Assembly: GCA_963842235.1 (NCBI GenBank)
Contig: CAWJFT010000001.1
Location: 1,674,001-1,738,000, forward strand
Direction: 5' to 3'
DNA from: JACDAN01 sp963842235
GTDB taxonomy: Bacteria > Actinomycetota > Thermoleophilia > Gaiellales > Gaiellaceae
DNA: 64,000 bases
Part shown: piece by piece, positions 43,818-55,129 of the stretch
How positions within the stretch are numbered: the first letter of the stretch is position 1
Layout: each line of letters opens with the position of its first letter
Position numbers and translations under genes: made by a program
The notes under the pieces: generated by a model
What the model saw: only the letters and a program-made list of their open reading frames with translations
Told to the model about the DNA's origin: nothing
Databases searched by the model: none

Positions 43818-43842
43818 GTCGACTGCGACGGCTCGCCGCGCG

Positions 43843-44806
43843 ATGGACGATCTCGCGGTCATCGTCGTCTCGACGAACGAGGCGCATTGGCTCGCGCCGT
43901 GCCTGTCGACGGTCTACGAGCACGCCGGGGCGCTCGACCTCGACGTCGTCGTCGCGGACAACGACTCCACGGACGGCACGCGCGAGCTGGTGGAGAGCGA
44001 GTTTCCCGAGGCGCGCGTCGTCGACGTGCGAGAACCGCGGGTTCGGCTCACGCGAACAACCGGGCGCTCCTGACGACCAACGCGCGCTACGTCCTGTTCC
44101 TCAACCCCGACACCGAGATCCTCGAAGGCACGTTCGAGGAGCTCGTCGGCGCTCTGGACGCGCGGCCGAGGGTCGGGCCTCGTCGGCGTGAAGCAGGTCA
44201 CGCCGACGGCGGCTCTTTCCGACGATCCGGCGGTTCCCGAACGCGCTTCGCGCGCTCTGTCGAGGCGCTCGGCTCGGAGCGCTCCCGTTCCGCGCGTCTG
44301 GCTCGGCGAGCGCGAGCTCGACCTCGAGCTCTACGACGCGAGGTCCCCTGCGACTGGACGTCCGGCTCGTTCATGCTCGCGCGGCGCGAGGCGCTCGAGA
44401 GCGCCGGCTTCTCGACGAGCGCTTCTTCATCTACTCGGAGGAGACCGATCTCTGCCTCCGGATCAAGAGGCCGGGCTGGGAGATCCGTCACCTCCCGTCA
44501 TGACGATCCTCCACCACGCCGACAAGGCCGGCATCAGCCCGAAGATGGAAGCGCAGGACGCGTACGCGCGGCTGCAGTACGGCCGCAAGCACTTCTCACC
44601 CGCCCATCGCGCGCCTACTCTGGGCACTTGGCCTCGGTTACGCCGTCCGGTCGGTGGCGCCCGCAAGAGATCACGACGTCGCGTCTGGGCGGCGTTCTGA
44701 GTCGCGCGCGGCGCTTTCCACGTTGCTTGGCCTGAAGGCCCCTCCATTTGGATCGCCCCCTCGAGTCGCGGTTGCGCCCAGGGCGGCTCCGCCGTCAGAT
44801 CGTTAG
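43843..44806 (+). CDS. Glycosyltransferase family 2 (rhamnosyltransferase-like), many frameshifts
   Basis: ATG at 43843: MDDLAVIVVSTNEAHWLAPC, DLDVVVADNDSTDGTRELVE. Then, in other frames, NNRALLTTNARYVLFLNPDT (DxD-type element), EILEGTFEELVGALDARPRV, CDWTSGSFMLARREALESAG, FFIYSEETDLCLRI and MTILHHADKAGISPKMEAQD. This matches WbbL-like dTDP-sugar transferases. Frame changes are as dense as in the gene before it. The restored frame stops at 44804-44806. Confidence 0.68.
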
Positions 44807-45120
44807 CAGCGACGCATCCGGCGCCTAGCGATACTGCACCGGTGCGGGCATCCGAACCGCCGCGTTTCCTAGACGGACGACTAGCAGAGACCTAGACATT
44901 CGTCCGGGCTTTCCGTTATGGTGCCGCGCGACCAGGACAAGACGAAGAACGTCATCCGACGCGCCCAGTGATCTCTCGTCGGAACTGACACTTCCACCTC
45001 TGGAGCGACGAAGGCGCTGTGGGGGGTGCGAGCGGTGACGCGTAAGCGCCATGACTCGATCGGGTCCGACAAGTCTGCCCCTTACCCCCACGGGTGTGCG
45101 GCCACCCGGAAGGAGCCGCC
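44807..45120. promoter_or_regulatory. Leader region of the fn3/beta-helix gene with CTAG cluster
   Basis: 314 bases without a credible gene. Four CTAG tetramers lie within 70 bases (44825-44895), with CGGACGACTAG (44874-44884) repeated exactly at 52775-52785. The last 120 bases are G/C-rich and may fold, but match no riboswitch I know. An AAGGAG ribosome site (45110-45115) precedes the ATG at 45121. Confidence 0.4.
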
Positions 45121-47870
45121 ATGCCGACGCCGAACGCCCCGCACCGCAGGAAGTCTCCGGAACGCCGCAATAGGATCCTCGTTCTCGTGCCGGTGCTGCT
45201 CGTCGGCGCCGCTATCTGCGCAGCGGGCGCGGGCGCCGTCGCGCACCTTCGCGACCGGACGCCGATAGCAGATCGCGCCTCCGAGTTGCTGTTCGGAGCT
45301 GCCAAGACAGCCCAGCGCACAGACACCTCTGGTCCGACGAGGCCGAGGCGGTTTGCGCTCGTGAAGGCGACGCCGACGAGCGTGACGGTCTCGTGGAGGC
45401 GCTCGTCCGACAACGTCGGGGTTGCGGGCTACGAGGTCTATCTCTTCGGCCGGCCGACGATGCGAACGGCCGGCAACGACGTACACCGTCGAGTCGCTCG
45501 TGTGCAGCACCACCTATCGTCTTGGCGTTGCCGCCTACGACGCAGCGGGCAACACTGTCGGGCACGTCATGGATCTCTGTGTCGACCGCTGGCTGTGCTC
45601 AGTCGCCACCCCCACAGCCGCCGACGGACACCGAACCGCCATCCAAGCCGATCCTCTCACTAGGACCGGCCAGCCAAACAACGCTCGAGCTTCGTTGGCA
45701 GGCGGGCACGGACAACGTTGGAGTGGATCACTACAACGTCTTCCGCGGGAGCTCGGCGGCCTCAGGCAGTCAGGTGAAGATCACCGAGACGAACGCGCTG
45801 AGCTACGTCTACAGGGGCTTGCGTGCGGAACCTCCTACTCGCTGGCGCTCCAGGCCGAGGACGCCGCAGGCAACAAGTCAAACCTGGGCGAGGCAATCTG
45901 GTATCCGGTCACGACTCTCGCTTGCGCGACGCCACCCGGCGACACGCAGCCACCGAGCGTGCCGTCGAACGTTCATGTGACGTCGTCGACGACAACGAGC
46001 ATCGGATTGTCGTGGACGCCTTCAACGGACAACGTCGGCGTGGCCGGCTACGACCTGTACCTGACCGGCCTCAAGGTCTGGACAACTGCCGGGACGAGCT
46101 TCACTTACCTCGGACTCAGTTGCGGGGAGACCTACACCGTGGCCGTTCAGGCGTACGACGCCGCCGGCAATCGGTCAGCGCAGACGCAGGTCACCACGGC
46201 GACCGCAGTCTGCCCGCCCGATACTGAACCGCCCGCTAAGCCCATCCTCTCACTGGGACCGGCAACACAAGCAACTCTCGAGCTTCGCTGGCAACCCGGC
46301 GTAGACAACGTCGAAGTGACCATTACAACGTCTTCCGCGGGAACTCGGCGGCCGTTGGCAATCAGGTGAAGATCGCGGAGACGACGGCTCTGAGTTACGT
46401 CTACACGGGGCTCAGCTGCGGAACTTCGTACTCGCTCGCGCTCGAGGCAGAGGACGCGGCCGGAAACAAGTCAAATCTGGGCGAGGCGATCTGGTATCCG
46501 GTAACAACGCTCGCCTGCAACCCATCTCCGCCGCCTCCTCCGCCACCGCCGCCGCCTCCTCCGCCACCGCCGCCTCCTCCGCCACCTCCACCGCCTCCAC
46601 CCCCTGGTGGCAATCAGGCGAACCTTTGGGTAGACACGAACGGAGGAACGTGCGCGCGCAGCGCTTCACCCGCGCCCTACAACGACTCAACCGCCTGCGC
46701 GACCCTGAATGCCGCCTACCAGCTATCGGGGTGGTTTGCGGAGACGTGGTCAACATCAAGGGCGGCACCTACGGGCAGCAGCAGGTCTTGGAAAGGGCAA
46801 GCCTTTCGGGCTGTAACCCCGATGTGACCTTCAGGGCGAACCCTGGGGACACGGTTGATCTTCACGATATCTGGCTCGGCGGGACTTGCTGCCAGGCTAC
46901 GAACGCCCCCGACGACATCACCGTCAAAGGACCGATGGCAATGCACGGGGGCTTCGCCTGCTTCGGTGATTGCGTCAACATCCACATCGACGGCGTGGAC
47001 GGAGGCACCCTCAGTATCTACGGCGGTGGTGCTCCTGTCTCGAACGCACCCACCAATTGGCTCATCGAGAATTCAGATTGGGGGCCGTGTAAGTCCACCA
47101 GGCCCGCTGGCGACGATTTCTGCGACACAAAGGCAGACGATGACGGCCAGATCGAGCTCGTCAATGTCCACGGGTTTCAGTTCGTCGGTAACACGATCCA
47201 CGACTTCGACTTAATCCAGCCAGACCACTTCGAATGCGTACGCACAGATGGTGGCTCCAACTACGTCTGGCGCGGAAACAAGTGGTGGGGTTGCCAGATC
47301 TACGGCATGACTACTACTGGCTGGGGCGGTGTCAACTACATCGAGGACAACTGGTTCGGCGGCGGCGACTACCCCAACGGCACAGCCAACGGCATTGCCA
47401 TCAATGCCCACCCGAACCAGCCAGGGCAGACCTACGTCCGCTTCAACTCCTTCTCCGCGCAGGACACCGTGAACCAGGACTTCGGCATGGGCCACTCGAT
47501 GTGGCACTTCATCGGCAACATCTTCGGCAACAGACATGCCTACGGGACTCAATGTCTCACCGGTGCCGAGTACAAGTACAACGTCTATGTTGGGCCCAAA
47601 TGTGGTGACTCGACGAACACCGGCTACACCTCCCTCCAGTACCTGAACGGAGCGCGTGGCCCGAACATGAACTACCACCTAGCGCTCACACCCTGGTTGG
47701 CGGACAATTACGTTCCCGGCTCGCAGCCCAACTGGGACCTTGCAACTGACTTCGATGGACAGGCGCGCAGCGCGCCCGAGGGACGCGGGGTCGGACCAGC
47801 GGTAGCCCGACTGACTCAGCTGTGGCGCAACCCGGCGAAGGCTCCCGCCCCCAAACAGGTGCCGCCGTAG
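45121..47870 (+). CDS. Secreted multi-fn3, polyproline, beta-helix protein, frameshifted
   Basis: One protein of about 900 residues read over several frames. N-terminal anchor (RILVLVPVLLVGAAICAAGA), then four fn3 domains (~45340-46520; e.g. VTVSWRRSSDNVGVAGYEVY, GLSWTPSTDNVGVAGYDLYL, YTVAVQAYDAAGNRS). Next comes a run of about 29 prolines (46521-46605). The C-terminal half is a right-handed parallel beta-helix domain (NLWVDTNGGTCARSASPAPY, GDVVNIKGGTYGQQQVLERA, LIENSDWGPCKSTRPAGDDF, VWRGNKWWGCQIYG). Breaks lie near 45478, 45560-45720, 46320-46366 and 46700. Probably exported and acting on or binding polysaccharide. Confidence 0.7.
45630..46522 (+). repeat. Near-identical fn3 repeat DNA (two ~300-bp copies)
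   Basis: The stretch 45630-45930 (from ACCGAACCGCCATCCAAGCC) and 46221-46522 (from ACTGAACCGCCCGCTAAGCC) are highly similar in DNA, sharing TACAACGTCTTCCGCGGGA and CAAGTCAAA-CTGGGCGAGGC. A more distant fn3 unit (45950-46205) lies between them, so the copies are interspersed rather than adjacent. Confidence 0.7.
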
Positions 47871-47952
47871 ACGATCGTGGCGGGACCTGCCGAGACGGCT
47901 CGCTGACCCGGGCCCGAAGCTGAGCCGTCGCTTTCCGGCCTACACTTCCCTC

Positions 47953-49360
47953 GTGCTTGCGGCGCGTGCGGCGATAGCAACGTGCTTTCTCATCGTCGTG
48001 GTGGGGATCGCTCATGGCGAAGTCGTCGGGCATACCGACCGGTCAGCCGCCAAGGCGCCGCTCATCGCGGTCGCGCCGGGAGGATCAGACCCCGCATGTC
48101 GACGCGGGCCTCGCCCGAAGCCGTGCGCGACCTTGAACAAGGCGTACTCGCTGGCGCAATGCGGGGACGTGGTCGAGGTCGCCGCGGGTAGGTACGGCGA
48201 TCAGCACATCATCGAGACAGCAGCTGGGTCCGCGTGCAATGGGAATCCAATCATTATCCGAGCTGCCAGAGGAACGCGGCCGACGATCAGATGGATCTCG
48301 TTCGGCCGCTGGTCAGGAGGGAGACGCAGTGATGCCCCTGACAACTTGATCCTACGGGGCTTCAAGGTGACGTGGGGGCTCTCGATGTGGGGCGACGTGA
48401 GGAACGTCACGCTGGACCACCTCGACGGCGGCTCTTTCATCATCCACGGCGGGGAGAACATCACCGTCAAGAACTCCGACTGGGGGCCCTGCGGCGCCGA
48501 GGGGATGATCGGGGATTGCCGCAACTACTACCCAGAGATGAGAAGCGGCAAGGTACGGATCGTCAGCGGCACGAATCTCCTCTTCGAAAACATGTCTTCC
48601 ACGACTTCGTGATGGAGCCGCCTTACACGAACCACTGGGAATGCGTTGCTATGGACTCAGGCGGCCTAACGAATGTGACGTTCAGGGGAAATCGCTTCTA
48701 TAACTGCCGGACGAACGCAATCACGCTCGGCAACAGTAAGCCCGCCAAAGTGGCGGGGAACTGGCTCATCGAAAACAATTGGTTCGGCCCCTGTCCGGGC
48801 GGCACGGCGGGCGGGAACGGTTAATATTGCCTCAACTTCACCGACACGCGCTACGACGCGAAGATCATCGTCCGCTTCAATTCCTTCGCACCGGGCAGCA
48901 CCTCGGCTGCGAGAGTGGCTGCGGCGACCCTCAGGGCAGACTTCGTGTCGTGGGAAACATCTTCGGCGCGGGAGAAGTGTGCATTCCAGGTGCCCAATAC
49001 AGTGACAATGTCTTCCTTCATCCAGGACGAGGATGTGGCGAAGACGCCCGCAGCTCGGTTTTCGGCTACGCCTACAGCGGCGGCCGTCTTCGCATCGACG
49101 CACGAGCGGCCGCCGCCGTGAAGGCGGCATTCGCAGAGGTCGGGGCACGCAAGACGAGGTCGTTGGGCCTCATCGCCCGGCGGCTTGCGAAGCAACGCAA
49201 GCTCGCCCCTCCCGGCGGCTGGACGGCCGCCACCGTACGGGCGATCGTCTCGGACAGCGATTACCCTGGGCGCCGGCTCGGAATCCAGACGCGACATCCG
49301 CGGCTTGTCTCCCCTACTCCGTGGAGAAAGGCAAGGCGCGCCCTGACAAGCGGCCCCTAA
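47953..49360 (+). CDS. Secreted parallel beta-helix protein, frameshifted
   Basis: From GTG at 47953: signal peptide (MLAARAAIATCFLIVVVGIA), then SDPACRRGPRPKPCATLNKA, GDVVEVAAGRYGDQHIIETA, ENITVKNSDWGPCGAEGMIG. Around 48590 it shifts and continues NHWECVAMDSGGLTNVTFRG, NRFYNCRTNAITLGN, GNWLIENNWFGPCPGG. A TAA then falls in frame (~48821), and the last part (VVGNIFGAGEVCIPGAQYSD, SVFGYAYSGGRLRID) is in yet another frame. It is a paralogue of the beta-helix half of the upstream protein. Possible polysaccharide-active or surface protein. Confidence 0.62.
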
Positions 49361-50621
49361 TTCCGGCGGAGCCGGCGCTCGTCGGCGCCTGCATCAGGCG
49401 CACGGCCAATCCGGGCGCCGATTTCCATCGATGTCCCGCCTAGGAAAGCGCGCGGTCTCCGCGGTCGATTGCCGGAGAGTCCGGCGCGAAGGTGAAGATC
49501 GGCAAGGCTCACGAATCGGGGAGTGGCATTGACGTCCGTGCGGGAGCATGATGCGCCCCGCCATACGTTGTGTGAATAGGCGGCGAGCTCGCACGGTCCG
49601 TATGTCCTGTTGTGAATGCCCTGGCTTGTACTCGCGTTCCCGTAGATCTGGGCCGATGGCGACGCCGGCGGACGGTCGTCGAAAGTCGCGAAGACCGAGT
49701 ATCTTGCTGATCGCCCGAGCCGACGAACGTGTTGTACCGAATGATCAGTCCAGGTTCGCTTCGGTTGTACTGGATGTTGCCGAGCGGCTCCGAGCTCGCG
49801 TGGGTGTTGCCTAAGAAGAAGTTGTTCTCGATCACGATGTCTCTGCACGGCAAGGCGGAGTCGTATCGCGTGATATGGATCGATGCGGTCTGCGCGCAGT
49901 TGCGGAATGTACTCCGTCGGATCGATTAGGCGGTTCGAGCCGCCGATCTGCAAGCATTCCGTGTGCTTTCCGTTGGCCTCATTGTGGTCATGGAAGTCAC
50001 GCCTTCGATGAAGACGTCGCGGTGCCGGGGTGCTCTGTCCCGGAAACTTCGCGACGCAGGGCTGCTGCTGCCCGGTCGTCGTTGCTCGACAGCGACGGGC
50101 CGACGTCCCCGCCGACCACCGAGACGTTCCGTCCTCCGCCGATACAGAAGGTGGTCGAGTCGATGTTGCGAAAGACGACGCCGTCTGGGTCCCTCCGTTG
50201 AACCCGTAGTTGAAGAACGAACCGATCTTCATGTTTTCGGTACTCAACGCGGCTTGCGAGATTGTCCAGGCGGGCAACGGGGCCACTCTCGCACGGATGC
50301 GCGGGTTTGAACACGACCAAGCGCGGCGCTCGCTGATCGTGGGCGGGCGGGTCACGATCTGCTTCGGATAGGAACCACTCGCGACCTCGATCACCTGGCC
50401 GGGTCTTCGCGAGTCTGATACGCCCGGTCGAATGTGCGACACGGAGCCCCCCTCGTACACGGGCTCGCGTCGTTGCCCGCAGCGGACACCCTAAGTGCAG
50501 GCGGCCCTTTGGCTGCAACAGCAGCGGAGGCTGGAGTCGGTCCTCCGCTGCCAGGGATGATCGCGAGGCACGAGCCGAGCAGCACAAACGATGCGATCCC
50601 CTTCCGACCGAGCGAGCGCAC
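49357..50621 (-). CDS. Secreted parallel beta-helix protein (third paralogue), frameshifted
   Basis: On the minus strand from 50621: MRSLGRKGIASFVLLGSCLA (signal), then DASPCTRGAPCRTFDRAYQT, PGQVIEVASGSYPKQIVTRP, VVFRNIDSTTFCIGGGRNVS, VVGGDVGP, DIVIENNFFLGNTHASSEPL, LIIRYNTFVGSGDQQ. The order C-x-T-[LF]-[ND]-x-A-Y, then VEVAxGxY, then turn motifs is the same as in the two plus-strand neighbours, so these are three paralogues. Several indels. Convergent with the gene ending at 49360. Confidence 0.58.
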
Positions 50622-50797
50622 GGATCGACCCTAACGGGGAGCACGGGGGAGCGTTCGGAGAGGTCAGCTAACTCCTGTCGGAGAGGCCGAGTCCCGAAAT
50701 GTGCTCGTAGAGGCTCGCGGCCCGCCCCAATACGATCATCGAAGTCCACATCGTGGCCAAGCCGAACGCCGACGCGCGGTACCGCTCTATGCGACCG

Positions 50798-52756
50798 TTA
50801 CGCCACTCCGGCGTCAGCGACAGCCGTCGAGTCGGAAACGGTTCCGCCTGTGATGCCGACGGACGGATCGGAAGTGCGATTGGCCGTCGTTCGTTGCCTC
50901 AGGGCCCGGGGGAGGAACGAGGAAAGCCAGACCTCGAGCATGAGGATCGCGAGCAACAGGCGGGAGTCCGCCTGGCCGGGCGATTCGGCGTGGCGCCGGA
51001 CGAGGCTACGGACAACCTGTAGATCGAGGATGTCGGCGTAGTGCGGCCGAGGAGCAAGCAGGTATTCCGCGATCGCGCCGTCCGCCTGGTCGCGGAACCA
51101 GCCGTCGACCGACGCGGCGAAGAAGCCAATCTTGCGCTTGTCGATGATCCGGTCGGGCAAGATCCCGCGCGAGGCGCGCTTGAGCAGATACTTCGTTGTC
51201 AGCCGCCGGACCTTCAGCGCGGAAGGGATACGCGCGCATACTCGACCACGTGGTGATCGAGGAAGGGCACGCGAACTTCCAACGAGTGGGCCATCGAGGT
51301 CCGGTCGAAGTAGTGGAGCATGTCGTCGACGAGCCCCAGCTCGCGTCGATAAACAACGTCGCCGGAATCGGCGTGTCTGAAAGGCGTTGCCGAGCCGATC
51401 GGCCACGACCCTGCGGGCGGCCGAACCGTCGCTCCCCTCGAGGGGCCCACGGAAAGCCGCCGAGAGGTGTTCATCCATCCGGCTGCTCAATGCGATGAGC
51501 CGATCCACGGTGTTCGGCGCCGACACGTGCGGGACCCCGGCGAATCGTGCTGGCCCATGTCGTCCGGCAGCAATGCCGGCTCGCCAGAGGAAGCCCGGGA
51601 AGCGCGCGCCCATGACCGCAACCGACGCAGCATGATGCTCGGATATCCGCCGAGCAGCTCGTCGGCCCCCTGACCCGACAGGGCGACGGTGACGTGCGGC
51701 GACGCAAGCCCGGACAGCGCGAGAAGCCGAGCGAAGAAAGATCGGCGAGAGGCTCGTCGAGGAACCACGTGAGCCCTGGGAGATCGATTTCGGCGTCGGC
51801 CCGCGAGAGCTCGAGCTCGTGGTGGTCGGTTCCAAAGAGCTGCGCGACCTCGCGGGCGTGCGCGAGCTCGTTCTGGTCCGTCCTCGAGAAAGCCGACAGA
51901 GAACGTTTCACGGGGCCGCTCGTGTGGCGTGCCATCAGCGCGACGATCAGGCTCGAGTCGATTCCGCCGCTCAGCATGGCCCCGAGCGGTACGTCGCACA
52001 TCAGTCTGAGCCGAACAGATTCCTCGAGCTCCGCGAGCAGGCCCCCCGCAGTTCGTCGACGGTTATCCCGTTCTGCCGCTCTGGCGGGCGGAAGCGCCAG
52101 TACGCTCGAGATCGACTCGCCCATCCGTCAACGACCAGGCGGTCCCCCGGCATCTGCTTGGCAACGCCGACGAGGGGCGTCCGGGGGCATGAAAAAATCC
52201 AAAGGTCAGGTAGGCTCGATCGCCTCGTGGTCGAGCGCTCCGTCGACAAGCCCAGTCGCGAGAAGCTCTTGAGCTCCGAGCCGAAGACCAGCCGGTCGCC
52301 GCAGCCCGCGTAGTACATCGGCTTGACACCGAGTCGGTCACGTGCGATCACCGCGCGGCGCGCCCCCATCCCAAACTGCCAGACCAAACTTGCCGCGGAG
52401 TCGCTCCGACGACGCGCTCGTCCACGCTCCTCGTAGAGGTGCGGCAGGATCTCGGTGTCGCAACGGCTCCCGAACCATGGCCCTTCCGCCCGAGCTCCCA
52501 GCGAACGTCATCGTGGTTGTAGAGCTCCCCGTTCTGAGCCGCCCGACGCCCGTCCTCACTCAAGAACGGTTGATGACCGCCCTCGACGTCGACGATACTG
52601 AGCCGCCTGGCGCCGAGCGCGACGCGGGGCTTTGGAACGTCCCGCGATCGTTTGGGCCGCGGTGCACATGCTGTCGGTCATGGGGTCCAGGACCTCGGGT
52701 GCGACGACGGTCCCCAACTCGCCCTCGATCTGAACCACCCCGCAGATTCCGCACAT
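50798..52756 (-). CDS. asnB: Asparagine synthetase (glutamine-hydrolysing), frameshifted
   Basis: MCGICGVVQIEGE at 52756 gives Cys2 as the glutaminase nucleophile. Then RRAVIARDRLGVKPMYYAGC, DRLVFGSELKSFSRLG, the ATP-pyrophosphatase motif LGAMLSGGIDSSLIVALMAR, TDHHELELSRADAEIDLPGL, MAHSLEVRVPFLDHHVVEYA, YLLKRASRGILPDRIIDKRK and IGFFAASVDGWFRDQADGAI. All domains are present but split over three frames. AsnB-like enzymes in glycan loci may amidate a uronic acid rather than make asparagine. The upstream 47 bases hold a CTAG cluster. Confidence 0.78.
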
Positions 52757-52767
52757 CGCGTTTCAGC

Positions 52768-52807
52768 CTAGTAGCGGACGACTAGATGTACTAGCCGGAT
52801 GGGCTAG
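52768..52807. promoter_or_regulatory. CTAG cluster upstream of asnB
   Basis: Four CTAG tetramers in 40 bases between the GT2 stop (52804) and the asnB start (52756), including CGGACGACTAG shared with 44874-44884. CTAG is normally rare in GC-rich genomes, so the clustering suggests a protein-binding site. Confidence 0.4.
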
Positions 52808-53716
52808 TCGTGCTCAGGTCGCGGAGACTTCTCGATTACCGCTCGGGGTCGCATCGCCTCTCGCGCGCGGAGCGGCAGGTTGCGGAGACGCTGCTGCCGG
52901 CGCACATATGCCCGGAGCTCCGCATCGGGGCAGCGCGTTTGGGCGCTGAACGCGTGCCCGCGCGTATCCGCCGAGGCAGGCCGATCGCGGCCGGATTCCG
53001 GAGCGGTCTGGTAGAGCGTCCGCGCCAGGAGATAGGAGACGCGGTAGTCCATGTAGTGGGACGCCTCTCCCTGGATCGTCCAGGTGCGCAGGCTGTGGCC
53101 GTCGCGCTTGCCCTTCCGGCCGGTGATGGCGGAAACCCAGGTCGAAGACGATCTCCGTCTCCCAGCCCATGACGTTCGCCTTGACACAGGTCGAGGGTGT
53201 CCCAGCCCATGCGCTCCTCGAACGGCAGGATGTCGCCCAGGCATTCGCGCCGATACGCACGGCACGCGGCCCAGACGGCCTGGGCCCGTCACATGCCGCT
53301 GACGCCACGCGCCGTCGGTCTCGATCTCGTAGCACGTGCCGCTCGCGACTCCCAGACGGGGAGTTGGCGCTCGAACTCGGCCAGCAGGCGTTCGAAGTGG
53401 TCCGGCTCGATCGAGATGTCGGCATCGACTTTCACGATACGTCTGGCAACGGCTCGAGCTCCGCAAGTCCGGCATTGAAGGCACGGACGATCGGACCGCC
53501 TCTCGCGAGGGCGCCTCCGCCGCCAGAACGACACGGATCCAGGGATGCTCTTCGGCGAGCGAGGTCACCAGCGAAAGGGTCTCGTCGGCGGAACCGTCGT
53601 CGACGACGATCCAGGCGGTGGGCTGTGCCACCTGCGGCGACGAGACACGCGGCAAGCCGGCGCAGGTTCTCCGCCTCGTCCCGAGCCGGAGTGATGATCG
53701 AATACGTCAGCCGCAC
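52804..53716 (-). CDS. Glycosyltransferase family 2, frameshifted
   Basis: From 53716: MRLTYSIITPARDEAENLRR, LAACLVA, then in another frame TAWIVVDDGSADETLSLVTS, LAEEHPWIRVV (the D-D-G-S-x-D GT2 motif). A further frame has KVDADISIEPDHFERLLAEF (DxD-like). The rest (ASHYMDYRVSYLLARTLYQT) is a poorly readable C-terminus. At least three indels. It probably shares an operon with asnB downstream. Confidence 0.65.
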
Positions 53717-53819
53717 GAGTTCCTCTCAGCACAGAGTACTGAGCCGTTGTCCTACCCGAAACCAGACTTTCGTAGCGCGTTGGAAAGACGGCGCGCGCAG
53801 CTAGCGTCAGACTCTGAGC

Positions 53820-55129
53820 ATGGATGTCACAGTCATCGGACTCGGATATGTGGGCGCCGTAACGTCGGCCTGTCTGGCCGACATGGGGCACAACGTCGTC
53901 GGCGTCGACGTCGACCGCCAGAAGGTCGACGAGATCGAAGCCGGTCGCAGCCCCATCATCGAGCCTCGCCTCGAGGAACTTGTCGCCGCCGGCCGAACGT
54001 CCGGCCGGCTGCAGGTGACGACCGATCTCGCGGAGGCCCTTCGCACATGCGACCTCGTCATGGTCTGCGTCGGCACTCCGGCCCGGAGCGACGGAACGGT
54101 GAACCTGGAGCACGTCGTGCGCGTGAGCGCCGAGATCGGTCGGGAGCTGGCCCGCGGCGAGAGGTTCGTCGCCGTCGTGTACCGAAGCACCGTGCCGCCG
54201 GGAACGGTGGACGGTCAGCTCCGCCCTGTGCTGGAGCGGGAGAGCTCGCTGCAGGCCGACCACGACTTTGGCGTCGCGATGGCGCCCGAGTTCCTGCGTG
54301 AGGGGTCCGGGGTGGCGGACTTCTTCGAGCCGCCGTTCATCGTCGCGGGCGTCCGCGATGACCGGACGCTCGCGATCGTCACCGACCTCTTCGCCGGTCT
54401 CGAGCGGCCGACCCACGCGCTCTCGATCGAGCAGGCCGAGTCCCTCAAGTACGCCTGTAACGCGTTCCACGCACTGAAGATCACGTTCGCCAACGAGGTG
54501 GGTCGGCTTCTCGGGGCCGTCGGTGTGGATGCGCGCGACGTGATGCAGGTCTTCTGCGAGGACGAGAGGCTCAACATCTCCACCGCGTACCTCCGGCCCG
54601 GGTTCGCGTTCGGAGGCTCCTGCCTACCGAAGGACATGCGGGCGCTCATGCACCTCGCCCGCGTCCACGACGTCGAGACGCCCGTGCTCACCGGCATCCT
54701 CCGGAGCAACGAGTCACATCTCCGCCTGGCTGTTCGTCGCGTCCTCGATGCGGAAGCGCGCGAGGTCGCGCTGCTCGGGCTCAGCTTCAAGCCCGAGACG
54801 GATGACCTCCGCGAGAGCCCGTACGTCGAGCTCGCCGAGACGCTCGTCGGAAAGGGCGTTCGACTGCGGATCTACGATCCGATCGTCAATCCTGACCGCC
54901 TGATCGGCGCCAACCGCCGGTACATCGAAAGCCACCTGCCGCATCTACAGGAGATGCTCGTCACGACCCCCGAGGCCGCCCTGAGGCGCCCGTTGCCGTC
55001 GTCGGGACCTCTGACGCCGCAACCATCAAGGCGCTCGTCGCTGCTCGCCCTGACCACATCCTCGACGTCCACGGCCGGCTCGGTTCCGAGGCCGAAGCGC
55101 TTCCGGGCTACGAGGGAATCGCTTGGTGA
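53820..55129 (+). CDS. UDP-glucose/GDP-mannose dehydrogenase family protein, one frameshift
   Basis: About 436 residues. NAD-binding start MDVTVIGLGYVGAVTSACLA, then VDVDRQKVDEIEAGRSPIIE, YRSTVPPGTVD, KYACNAFHALKITFANEVGR, and the catalytic Cys268 in FGGSCLPKDMRAL; the C-terminal domain has LGLSFKPETDDLRESPYVEL. Near 55000 the frame changes; the restored reading is PVAVVGTSDAATIKALVAAR then ILDVHGRLGSEAEALPGYEG with TGA at 55127-55129, overlapping the next gene's GTG. The sequence fits GDP-mannose or UDP-glucose 6-dehydrogenases; it would supply a uronic acid for the glycan. Confidence 0.85.

Noticed and set aside
44980..45120. Possible riboswitch (GEMM- or cobalamin-like) in the leader of the fn3/beta-helix gene
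   Set aside because: Some G/C stems can be drawn but the conserved core nucleotides of the known classes are not present.
46401..46613. Glycine-rich open frame on the minus strand opposite the polyproline tract
   Set aside because: It is the complement of the CCN repeat; the plus strand carries conserved fn3 and beta-helix coding sequence.
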